From Sphingomonas sanxanigenens DSM 19645 = NX02 (GTDB lineage Bacteria > Pseudomonadota > Alphaproteobacteria > Sphingomonadales > Sphingomonadaceae): a stretch of DNA of 64,000 bases. The DNA lies in contig NZ_CP006644.1 of assembly GCF_000512205.2 (NCBI RefSeq), positions 682,001-746,000 on the forward strand, written 5' to 3'. The position numbers and the translations under genes were made by a program. This document shows, piece by piece, positions 41,912-49,464 of this stretch. The notes beneath the pieces were generated by a model. That model did no database searches. It saw only the letters and a program-made list of their open reading frames with translations, and was not told the DNA's origin. Each line of letters opens with the position of its first letter. Position 1 is the stretch's first letter.

Positions 41912-42278
41912 CGCAGCGCAAATTCACACGGATAGTGGGTGATCGTCGTGTTCTACGTACTCCTAAATTCGTCCGCAATAGGGCGCGAGCTGCCGCCGAA
42001 TCATTTTTGGCCCATGATGTCCGCTTCGCGCCAGAATCCGTCGATCTGGCGCCGTCAGGCCGCGCCCGAGAGCGGCGATAGCGCCGGCTAAGGGCGGATA
42101 GCGGCTCGCTGCCTCCAGAGATCGAATCCCGGGCAGACGATCATTTCGCCTTCAGCCCGGACCGCCCCGCCAAGCCGTTTGATCGGAGCACGGACGAGCA
42201 ATTGCTGGCGCCGGCGATCGCTCTCGGCGCTCTCGGTGGCGGTGCCGCAGGCGTCGGTGGACGCGCGATTTTCCTGCG
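41912..42278. other. Intergenic region, nothing recognised
   Basis: A 367-bp stretch between two small minus-strand genes. I see no gene, repeat or strong hairpin. Confidence 0.35.
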
Positions 42279-42539
42279 TCAGGATTCAGAGATCGTTTCG
42301 TCCTCGATCGCTGCCAGAATCATCCGCTCCCAGATGGCAAGGTCGCCGACGGCTGCCATCCTTCCACTGGGCTCGCGCAACGTTCTCAGCACTGCGAGCG
42401 CTGCACCGGTAAAGTCCGGCCAGAGCTTATTCACTGCCTCACCCGCCGATTCCATATCTCCCTCGCCATTGCGGCTGAGTTCATACCCTGCAAGAACGCG
42501 GGCGACACGCTCGACGGGAGCGGTATTGGCCGTGTCCAT
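42279..42539 (-). CDS. Small uncharacterised protein
   Basis: An 86-residue soluble protein starting at the ATG at 42539 (MDTANTAPVERVARVLAGYE). A helical middle with EAVNKLWPDFTGAALAVLRT is followed by GDLAIWERMILAAIEDE. The pattern of an N-terminal RVARVLAG helix and WPDF..AALAVLRTLREP resembles small hypothetical proteins I associate with sphingomonads. Function unknown. An in-frame upstream start at 42593 is possible. Confidence 0.55.
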   Translation of the reverse strand: MDTANTAPVERVARVLAGYELSRNGEGDMESAGEAVNKLWPDFTGAALAVLRTLREPSGRMAAVGDLAIWERMILAAIEDETISES

Positions 42540-42736
42540 ATGTCGCCTCCATTCACACCGATCCAGCACGTCCAACGATCCGGGCCTGGCCAAGTTGCGG
42601 CAACACGAAATGTCTCTGGTGAGGCCGGCCGCCCGGTCGCGTTGCGCAGCCTCGATCCGATCGATCGGTGGCTATCCCGAGCCCGGACGCGACGCCCATT
42701 GGCCGCTGTAGCAGACGGACGCGTCATCGCTCGATC

Positions 42737-42882
42737 GGATACCAACGCCTGGTGCCCACGCCTGACGGCGGCGATGATCTTGTCGGGGTCGGCGGTCCAG
42801 CGAAGGGGCTTTGTGCCGACGGCATGGTGCCCGGCGACGAAGCGGCCGATGGCGGCCTGGTATTCGATGAGCGCGTGGAAAG
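42737..42882 (-). pseudogene. C-terminal remnant of an IS630-family transposase
   Basis: About 48 codons read FHALIEYQAAIGRFVAGHH, then KPLRWTADPDKIIAAVRRGH. The WTADPDKIIAAV stretch is the hallmark of the C-terminus of IS630/DDE_3 transposases. The rest of the gene, including the catalytic DDE core, is absent. The fragment ends directly before the core gene at 42895, so it marks the right border of the accessory stretch. Confidence 0.75.
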
Positions 42883-42894
42883 CGCCGCCTGGCC

Positions 42895-44544
42895 TCAGCG
42901 CGCTTCCCCCGGCAGGCTCAGGATCTGCGCCTCCGCCGTCAGCCGGCTGCGCAGCTTGGCATAATCCACATCCTGCACCGCCACCTTGTCCGCAATCGCG
43001 ATGTCGGCGGCGGCCGCGGCGGACTGGCCGAGGATCATGAACACCGGCTCCATCCGGATCGATCCATAGGCGATGTGCGAGGCGGAGAGGGCGACGGGGA
43101 CGAGCAGGTTGGTCGCCTCGCGCTTCTTGGGCACGATCGCGTCATAGCTGATCGGATAGGCGCCGCCGGGATCGACCTCGATATTGCCCTCGTTGCGGGC
43201 GAAGCCGCGGGCGTCGACGATGCGCTGCACATTGTGCGAATCCATGTTGTAGGATCCCATGCCCACCGGTCGCGGCGTCTCTTTCGTGCCGCGCAGATGC
43301 GGCTCGGCCATCACGAAATCGGAAACCATGCGCCGCGCCTCGCGGACATACATCTCGCGCGGCCAATGGCCGTTGGCGGCGAACTCGTCCCTGCACAGCC
43401 CCCAGCGCGACATTTCCGCGCGGGTCTCGGCGGGCACGCCCGGATCGTTGGCCATGAACCAGAGCAGCCCCTGCTGGTAGGTGCGATGCTCCGCCGCGAT
43501 CGCCGCGCGCTCGGCGTCGCTGCCCTCGGGGTAGCGATAGTTCATCCCGATATTGTCGAAGGAGAAGGCGCCGTAATTGTTGGTGTCGGTCTTGCCGTTG
43601 GGGATGCGATCGAACTTCTTGAAGAAGGTGCGATAGCCGGCATCCATATAGCGCTTGAGCAGCGCGTACTGGCCGGCGTCGTAGCCCGCCGGTTTGGGCA
43701 GCGGCACGCGGTTGGCGGCGACGTCGGTCAGGCACATGCGGAAGGTATAGGCCTGGATCTTGTCGTCGGCGGTGCCGTCCGGCGCCGGGCGTTCGGCGCT
43801 GATCCGCGGCAGCAGGCCGGACTTCGGATCGCCGGGCACGCGATAGGGATCAACGTCGCGTTCGAACTGGTGGTTGGTGGTGTTGGCGAGCTGGACGCCG
43901 TTCAGCGTCTCGCCATAGGTCGCATTGGCCTCGCGCCCCACCGCGAAGCCGACGCCCGCGCCCGCCATCAGATCGCCCTCATAGCTGGCGTCGATGAAGA
44001 CCTTGCCGGCAAAGCGCGTGCCCGCGGTCGAGCGGAAGGCGATGATGCGGCCGCCGCTGGTCTCGACCCCGCCGGCGCCGCGGTCGATCGGCTGGGCGCG
44101 GACGACGGTCGCCCCCGCCGCCTTCACCCAATCCTCGAGGATGCGTTCGGCGACATGCGGCTCGAACTGCCACATCGCCGCGCCATCGACGAAATTCTCG
44201 GCACGTTCGGGGCGCTTGGCGAGCGTCCACGCGGCGGGATCGTCATAGTGGCGCTTCACCCGGCGGTAGAATTCCAGCGAGAGTCCGCCGATCGCGCGGT
44301 GGTTGCCGGTGTCCGACCAGCCGAGGCCGTTGGTGGTCATCCCGCCGAGATAATCGTCGCGGCAGACGAGGGTGACGCTGCGGCCGAGCCGGCGCCCCTC
44401 GACCGCGGCGATCACCCCGCCCGCGGTGCAGCCATAGATGACGATGTCCGCGGGCGGCGGCGGCGTTTCCGCCTGCGCGGGGGCCACCGGCGCGAGCAGC
44501 GTCAACAGGGTTGCCGACAGTGCGGCGGTGCGGGTTCTGGCCAT
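42895..44544 (-). CDS. Exported FAD-dependent oxidoreductase
   Basis: A 549-residue flavoprotein with an N-terminal Sec-type signal (LSATLLTLLAPVAPAQA). The FAD-binding beta-alpha-beta motif is DIVIYGCTAGGVIAAVEGRR, followed by DDYLGGMTTNGLGWSDTG, typical of the FAD_oxidored (PF12831) family. A second dinucleotide-domain segment is in FAGKVFIDASYEGDLMAGAG. The C-terminal SIRMEPVFMILGQSAAAAA closes the FAD site. Members are found beside carbohydrate and xenobiotic uptake systems. It lies downstream of the FecI-FecR-receptor genes with 175 bp between, so it may act on the ligand of that receptor. Confidence 0.88.
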   Translation of the reverse strand: MARTRTAALSATLLTLLAPVAPAQAETPPPPADIVIYGCTAGGVIAAVEGRRLGRSVTLVCRDDYLGGMTTNGLGWSDTGNHRAIGGLSLEFYRRVKRHYDDPAAWTLAKRPERAENFVDGAAMWQFEPHVAERILEDWVKAAGATVVRAQPIDRGAGGVETSGGRIIAFRSTAGTRFAGKVFIDASYEGDLMAGAGVGFAVGREANATYGETLNGVQLANTTNHQFERDVDPYRVPGDPKSGLLPRISAERPAPDGTADDKIQAYTFRMCLTDVAANRVPLPKPAGYDAGQYALLKRYMDAGYRTFFKKFDRIPNGKTDTNNYGAFSFDNIGMNYRYPEGSDAERAAIAAEHRTYQQGLLWFMANDPGVPAETRAEMSRWGLCRDEFAANGHWPREMYVREARRMVSDFVMAEPHLRGTKETPRPVGMGSYNMDSHNVQRIVDARGFARNEGNIEVDPGGAYPISYDAIVPKKREATNLLVPVALSASHIAYGSIRMEPVFMILGQSAAAAADIAIADKVAVQDVDYAKLRSRLTAEAQILSLPGEAR

Positions 44545-44719
44545 GACTAGGTTCCCTGGGTCGTCTCGCGTTGAAACTTGTCCGTTGGTGCCGAGCAGCG
44601 GCTGGGCGAAGCCGAAGACGCGTATCGCAGCACCCGCTCCGCGCCCGGCCCCTCGATACGCCATTTCGACTTCGCTCGATGGCTGCTCAGGCCGAACGGG
44701 GTTGGGGGAGCGTCGCGCT

Positions 44720-47668
44720 TCAGAACGTTGCCGCGACGCCGAAGAAGATGCGGCGATCCTCGCGCGAGGAATTGAGCAGGCGCGCGCGCGTCTGCAGATA
44801 TTGGCGGTCGATCTCGCGGGTCAGGTTGATTGCCTCCACCGTCAGCCGGATGTTGCGGGTGAGGTTGATCTGGCCGGAGATGTCGAGCTGCCCGCGCGCC
44901 TCGGCATAGGAACTGCCGCCCGCCGCGGCGCCGCCCTGGCCGAGCAGGTAGGAGCTGCGGTAGATATAGGCGGCGCGCAGCGAGAAGGTCTCGTCCTCAT
45001 AGAAGCCGATCAGGTTGTAGCTGTGCTTGGAAAGCCCGGGCAGCGGCAGTTCGGCCTGCGTCGCCTCGTCGATCAGAGGCGTCTCGCTGTCGACATAGGT
45101 GTAGTTGGCCTGGATGCCGAGATTGTCGAACGGCGCCGGCAGGAAGCGCAGCGACTGCTGGTAGGCGACTTCGAACCCCTTGATCTTGCCCGCCTCGCCA
45201 TTGACCGGCTGGGTGATCTGGAACGTCCCGAACTGTTCGGAGAGGCCGGGGATGAATTCCTCCTGGGTCACGTTGATCGTGAAGGAATCGACGTCCTTGT
45301 AGAAGGCGGCGAAGGTCAGCGCGCTCGACGGCTGGAAATACCATTCCAGCGTCACGTCATATTGCGTCGCCTCGAACGGCCGCAGATTGGGGTTGCCGCG
45401 CGATCCGGTGCGCGAGACGAACAGCGGCACGAAGCTGACGCCGACGTCGCTGAGGCTGGGCCGCGCCACCACCTTCGCCGCGGCGGCGCGCAACGTGAGG
45501 TTGCGGGTGAGGTCGAGCGACGCGTTGGCGCTGGGCAGCCAATAGTCGAAGCGCGATTTGGATGCGGTCGCCTCGGTATCCGAGAGGAAGCCGGACGAGA
45601 TGCGCTCGAAGCTGATATAGCGCACGCCGGCATTGCCGGAGATCGGCAGCGATCCGATCTCGCCCTCGAAATTGCCCTTCGCGTAGAAGGCGATCGTGTC
45701 CTGATCGACGTCCTTGATCGAGACGCGGCCGAACGGGATGTTCTCCGCGCGGGGGATCGGCAGGTCGAAAGCGTCTCGCGCGGCATCCTTGTCGGTGGTG
45801 CCGCCAAGGAAATCACGGGGGAACGTGCCGCTGACGCCGGGGAAGTAGCTGCCCTGGCTGTTGTCGTAGACCAGACCCGGCAGCTCATCGACGGTCAATA
45901 TGCCGTCGCCGTTGCGGTCGCCGATGCCGAGCAGGCTGGCGGCGGAGGGGATGTTCTGCGGCGCTTCCGAATAGAATTGGATCGTCTCGAAGCGGGTGCC
46001 GGTCTCGATCGATTTCAGCGGGCCGAAATCGGTCATGATCTCGAAATCGACGCGCGCGTCATAGCCGACATTGTCGGTGATGAAGTCGTTCTCGAAGATC
46101 GAGGCGAGCTGATACTGGCCGGGATCGTCGCGGTTGAAATTGGTGTCGAGCGACAGGTCCGGTACCGGATTGCCCGCGGAGAGATCGTAGCTGGCGTTGG
46201 TGACGTTGCCCGCGCGCGGCACGACGACATAGGTGAAGGAGGCGCCGGGGCCGCCATCGGTGCCCTGACCCTTGCTGTAGGAGGCATCGACCGACACCTT
46301 CACCCGATCGCCGTCATATTTGGTCGAGAAGCCGAGGTTGGTGGAGCGGAACTCGGTGGGCTCGTCATAGATCAGCGGGCGCAGGGTGACGCCGTTGAAG
46401 GTGCCGCTGACGACGGTGCCGTTCTCGTCCGCCACCGCGCCGACGTCATTGTCGTTGAACAGCACCTGATAGTTCTGGCTGTTGCGCTCGCGCTTCAGCC
46501 GCGAATAGGTGCCGTCGAGGATGATCTCCCAATCCTCGGCCGGGCGGTATTGCAGCGATCCGTTGAGCGTCAGCCGCTGTTCCTTGCGGTCGTAGATGCG
46601 CGCCATGAAGCGGTTGGGGCGGAACAGGCCCGGATCGTTCACCCCGTCGCCATCGCCGTCGATATTGTTGGTCCGCGTCCAGCCGCCGCTGTCATAGGAA
46701 TAGCCGCGCGTCTGGATGTCCGAATAGGCGGCGCTGGCGAGGACGCCGAAGCGGTCGCCGAAATTCTTGGAGATCAGGGCCGATCCGCGATAGCCGAGAT
46801 GATCGGCCTGATCGGTATAGGCGCCCTGCAGCCGGCCGCTGGCGACGAAATCGTCGAGTTCCAGCGGGCGCTTGGTCTTGAGGTTGACGGTGGCGCCGAG
46901 CGCGCCCTCGGGCATGTCCGCCGAGGGCGATTTGGCGACGACGATGCTCGAGATGATCTCCGGGCTCACCGACTCCAGCGAGGCGCTGCCGCCGGCGCCG
47001 GGCCCCAGGAAGGTGCGGCCGTTGATCTCAAGCCGGTTCTGCGAAATGCCGCGCACGGTGAAGTTGGATCCGTCGCCCTCGCGCCGGGTGATCTGCACGC
47101 CGGTGATGCGGCTCATCGATTCCGCGACATTCTGGTCGGGCAGCTTGCCGATATCCTGCGCGGTGATGACGTCGACGATCGTATCCGCGCGCCGCTTGAC
47201 GTTGATCGATTCCTGCAGCGAGGCGCGGATGCCGGTGACGACGATGTCCTCGGCCGGCGCCTCGGGCGCGGGGGGCGGGGGCGCGTCGGCGGGCGCTGGC
47301 GCGGGCGCATCCTGCGCGGCGAGGCTGGCGGGGGCGAGCGTGGCGCGCGCCACGGTCTGGCGCCGCTTGAGCACGATCGCGCCACCCGCCTTCACCGGCA
47401 CCAGATCGGTGCCCGACAGCAGCATGGAAAGCGCGGTGTTGACGTCGATCGTGCCGCGCACGGCGTTCACGGTGATGCCGTCGGCGATCGGGCCGGAAAC
47501 GAGGATCTGGATGCCCGCCTGGTGCGCGAACAGCGGGATGCCGGTCTGCGCGGCCTGCGCGGCGACGTCGAACCGCCGGACCTGCGCCGCGGCGTGGGTG
47601 GGGGCAGCCGCGCACATGATCGTCGTGGCGATCGTGCCGAGCAGGTAGCGCCGCATATGGGCCATCAT
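44720..47668 (-). CDS. TonB-dependent receptor with N-terminal STN signalling domain
   Basis: A 982-residue outer-membrane transporter. After the signal peptide (GTIATTIMCAAAPTHAAAQV) comes a secretin/TonB short N-terminal (STN) domain, about residues 30-105, with DVAAQAAQTGIPLFAHQ. A Pro-rich linker follows and then the plug (EDIVVTGIRASLQESINVKR). The barrel fills the rest and ends in EDRRIFFGVAATF with the terminal Phe. The STN domain is the part that contacts FecR-type anti-sigma regulators. Genes for FecR and an ECF sigma factor lie directly upstream in the same direction, so this is a complete trans-envelope signalling unit. Confidence 0.93.
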   Translation of the reverse strand: MMAHMRRYLLGTIATTIMCAAAPTHAAAQVRRFDVAAQAAQTGIPLFAHQAGIQILVSGPIADGITVNAVRGTIDVNTALSMLLSGTDLVPVKAGGAIVLKRRQTVARATLAPASLAAQDAPAPAPADAPPPPAPEAPAEDIVVTGIRASLQESINVKRRADTIVDVITAQDIGKLPDQNVAESMSRITGVQITRREGDGSNFTVRGISQNRLEINGRTFLGPGAGGSASLESVSPEIISSIVVAKSPSADMPEGALGATVNLKTKRPLELDDFVASGRLQGAYTDQADHLGYRGSALISKNFGDRFGVLASAAYSDIQTRGYSYDSGGWTRTNNIDGDGDGVNDPGLFRPNRFMARIYDRKEQRLTLNGSLQYRPAEDWEIILDGTYSRLKRERNSQNYQVLFNDNDVGAVADENGTVVSGTFNGVTLRPLIYDEPTEFRSTNLGFSTKYDGDRVKVSVDASYSKGQGTDGGPGASFTYVVVPRAGNVTNASYDLSAGNPVPDLSLDTNFNRDDPGQYQLASIFENDFITDNVGYDARVDFEIMTDFGPLKSIETGTRFETIQFYSEAPQNIPSAASLLGIGDRNGDGILTVDELPGLVYDNSQGSYFPGVSGTFPRDFLGGTTDKDAARDAFDLPIPRAENIPFGRVSIKDVDQDTIAFYAKGNFEGEIGSLPISGNAGVRYISFERISSGFLSDTEATASKSRFDYWLPSANASLDLTRNLTLRAAAAKVVARPSLSDVGVSFVPLFVSRTGSRGNPNLRPFEATQYDVTLEWYFQPSSALTFAAFYKDVDSFTINVTQEEFIPGLSEQFGTFQITQPVNGEAGKIKGFEVAYQQSLRFLPAPFDNLGIQANYTYVDSETPLIDEATQAELPLPGLSKHSYNLIGFYEDETFSLRAAYIYRSSYLLGQGGAAAGGSSYAEARGQLDISGQINLTRNIRLTVEAINLTREIDRQYLQTRARLLNSSREDRRIFFGVAATF

Positions 47669-47744
47669 CGTCTCTCCCTGTTGGTCGGACGCACCTGTCC
47701 CCGGTGCGCTCCCGACGATACGAGTCGGTGCGGCGGCGTTTCCG

Positions 47745-48689
47745 TCAGGGTGTCGGCGGTTTTTTGCGCGAAAGCCGGATTTCGGTGGGCGTGCTCGCCA
47801 CCTCGACGTCGATCGAAGTGGAGAGCGTCGCGGCGAAATCCTCCGGCTTGTCGATCTGGAACAGCCCGACGAGGCGTTCGCCGGCAAGGCTCGGATCGGC
47901 GATGACGAGCTGGCGATGGTTGTAGCGGTTGAACTGCTCGACCGCGCTCGCCAGGCTTTCATTCTCCAGCGCGATCTCTCCGCTGCGCCACGCCAGCGCG
48001 CGCTCGATCCGTGCCGGCGCGGTGCCGACGGCGGGGGCGGCGGCGCTGGCGGTGAAGTCGGCAAACTGGCCGGCCTTCAGGATGGTCATCGTGCCGTCCG
48101 CGTCGCTCGGCCAGACCGCGACGATGCCCTCGGTCACCGTCACCTGCACGCCATCCGCGCCGCGGCGGACCGAAAAGGCGGTGCCCACCGCGCGCGCCTG
48201 GGCGATGCCGGCGTCGACGATGAAGGGGCGGGTGCGATCCTTGGCGACCTGGAACCAGGCCTGCCCGCTGTCGAGCGCGACGCGGCGCGTCTCGCTGCCC
48301 AGCATCACCCGCATCTCGCTGTCGGTGTTGATCGTCGCGACCGATCCGTCGCCCAGCGGCAGCCGGCGGATCTCGCCGCGCGCGGTGACGAAGCGCTCGC
48401 CGCGGGTGCCCCGCCAGCCGATCATCCCGGCGACCGCGGCGGCCATCGCGCCGCCGATCCCGGCGAGCAGCAAGCGGCGGGTGGGCTGGCGATCGTTCGC
48501 CGTCTCGACGTCGGCCGTCTCCGGCACCAGCGCCCGTTCGATCGCGCTCAGCCCCGCCATCGCGCGCAGCAGGGCGCCGGCATGGCGCCGGTCACGGGCG
48601 AGCCACGCGTCGAGCGCCGCCTGTCCCTCCGCGTCGAGCGGATGGCGCAGCGCCCATGCGGCGGCTTCCTGCTCAGCGCGTTCGTGCAC
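47745..48689 (-). CDS. FecR family anti-sigma regulator
   Basis: A 314-residue inner-membrane regulator. A cytoplasmic DUF4880 domain (about 1-55, with AAAWALRHPLDAEGQAALDA) is followed by a single transmembrane helix (about 72-92, LLLAGIGGAMAAAVAGMIGW), a FecR beta domain (GSVATINTDSEMRVM and AVGTAFSVRR), and a C-terminal STN-like segment (FQIDKPEDFAATLSTSIDVE). The start is a GTG at 48689, overlapping the sigma factor gene by 17 nt. It relays receptor occupancy to the sigma factor. Confidence 0.92.
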   Translation of the reverse strand: MHERAEQEAAAWALRHPLDAEGQAALDAWLARDRRHAGALLRAMAGLSAIERALVPETADVETANDRQPTRRLLLAGIGGAMAAAVAGMIGWRGTRGERFVTARGEIRRLPLGDGSVATINTDSEMRVMLGSETRRVALDSGQAWFQVAKDRTRPFIVDAGIAQARAVGTAFSVRRGADGVQVTVTEGIVAVWPSDADGTMTILKAGQFADFTASAAAPAVGTAPARIERALAWRSGEIALENESLASAVEQFNRYNHRQLVIADPSLAGERLVGLFQIDKPEDFAATLSTSIDVEVASTPTEIRLSRKKPPTP

Positions 48690-49224
48690 GGGATGCTGCC
48701 TGTTTGGCGGGAGCGCTCTGGCCCTCGGCGGGTTCGGTCATCAGCTTCAGGATCGCGCGCAGGCTGCGGCTCGCCTCGTTCTCGACCACCATCTCGCTGA
48801 TCCCCAAGGTCGCCGCGATCTCCTTCTGGCTGATCCCCTCGACGCGCCGCATCAGGAAGATGCGGCGGGCACGATCGGACAAGGTGGCGAGCGCCGCCTG
48901 GACGCGCCCCAGTTCCTGCCGTGCGACCGCGACGCGCTCGGGCGAGGGAAGGTCGCTGTGGAGATAATCCTCATCTGCGTCGGCCAGCGGATCGATGCGC
49001 ACCACGGTGGCGGTGCGGCGCTGGCGATGCGCCAGGTTGCGCGCCATCGTGAACAGATAGGCGCGCGGCGAGCCGATCCCGGACACGTCGGGCAATTGGG
49101 CGAAGCGGCAATAGCATTCCTGCACGATATCCTCCACGTCGTCCGCAGCGACGAAGCGCCGCTGCAGCCAGACCCGCAGATCGCGTTCATGCGGCAGGAT
49201 CTCGCGCCCCACCCACTCAGCCAA
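48673..49224 (-). CDS. ECF sigma factor, FecI type
   Basis: A 183-residue RNA polymerase sigma factor. Region 2 is in DDVEDIVQECYCRFAQLP with ARNLAHRQRR, and region 4 in EGISQKEIAATLGISEM with a following ENEASRSLRAILKLM. No ATG opens the frame. The first usable start is TTG at 49224. Further upstream in frame, an ATC at 49242 sits just behind the purine-rich GGAGAGGAGAAG, and the extra residues ITEREA read as natural coding. The next genes encode its FecR and receptor. It probably activates the receptor gene. Confidence 0.9.
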   Translation of the reverse strand: MAEWVGREILPHERDLRVWLQRRFVAADDVEDIVQECYCRFAQLPDVSGIGSPRAYLFTMARNLAHRQRRTATVVRIDPLADADEDYLHSDLPSPERVAVARQELGRVQAALATLSDRARRIFLMRRVEGISQKEIAATLGISEMVVENEASRSLRAILKLMTEPAEGQSAPAKQAASRARTR

Positions 49225-49431
49225 CGCCTCGCGTTCCGTGATTCTTCTCCTCTCCCATCCCCCTTGAGCCGCGGGGGACGATATTCCGTCAGCGGGTGCG
49301 GATAAATTTGGGGGCGGGGCCAGCTAGCCCGACTTCGCCGGCACCGGCAAGGCCGGCCCGGCCGGTCGCGATCACCGGCAGCCCCGCCTCGCTCGGCATC
49401 GGGATGCCGGAATTCCCGGCAAAGGACGCCG

Positions 49432-49454
49432 CCCCCCGCCACCCCGGCGGGGGG
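49432..49454 (-). terminator. Hairpin downstream of the second receptor gene
   Basis: A perfect 9-bp stem CCCCCCGCC / GGCGGGGGG with an ACCCC loop, 10 bp beyond the receptor stop. There is no T-run on the minus strand. Confidence 0.5.
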
Positions 49455-49464
49455 CTACAGCGCC

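Noticed and set aside
44438-47905. 1,155-codon frame antisense to the STN receptor
   Set aside because: A mirror frame with no recognisable domain. The receptor is complete from signal peptide to terminal Phe.
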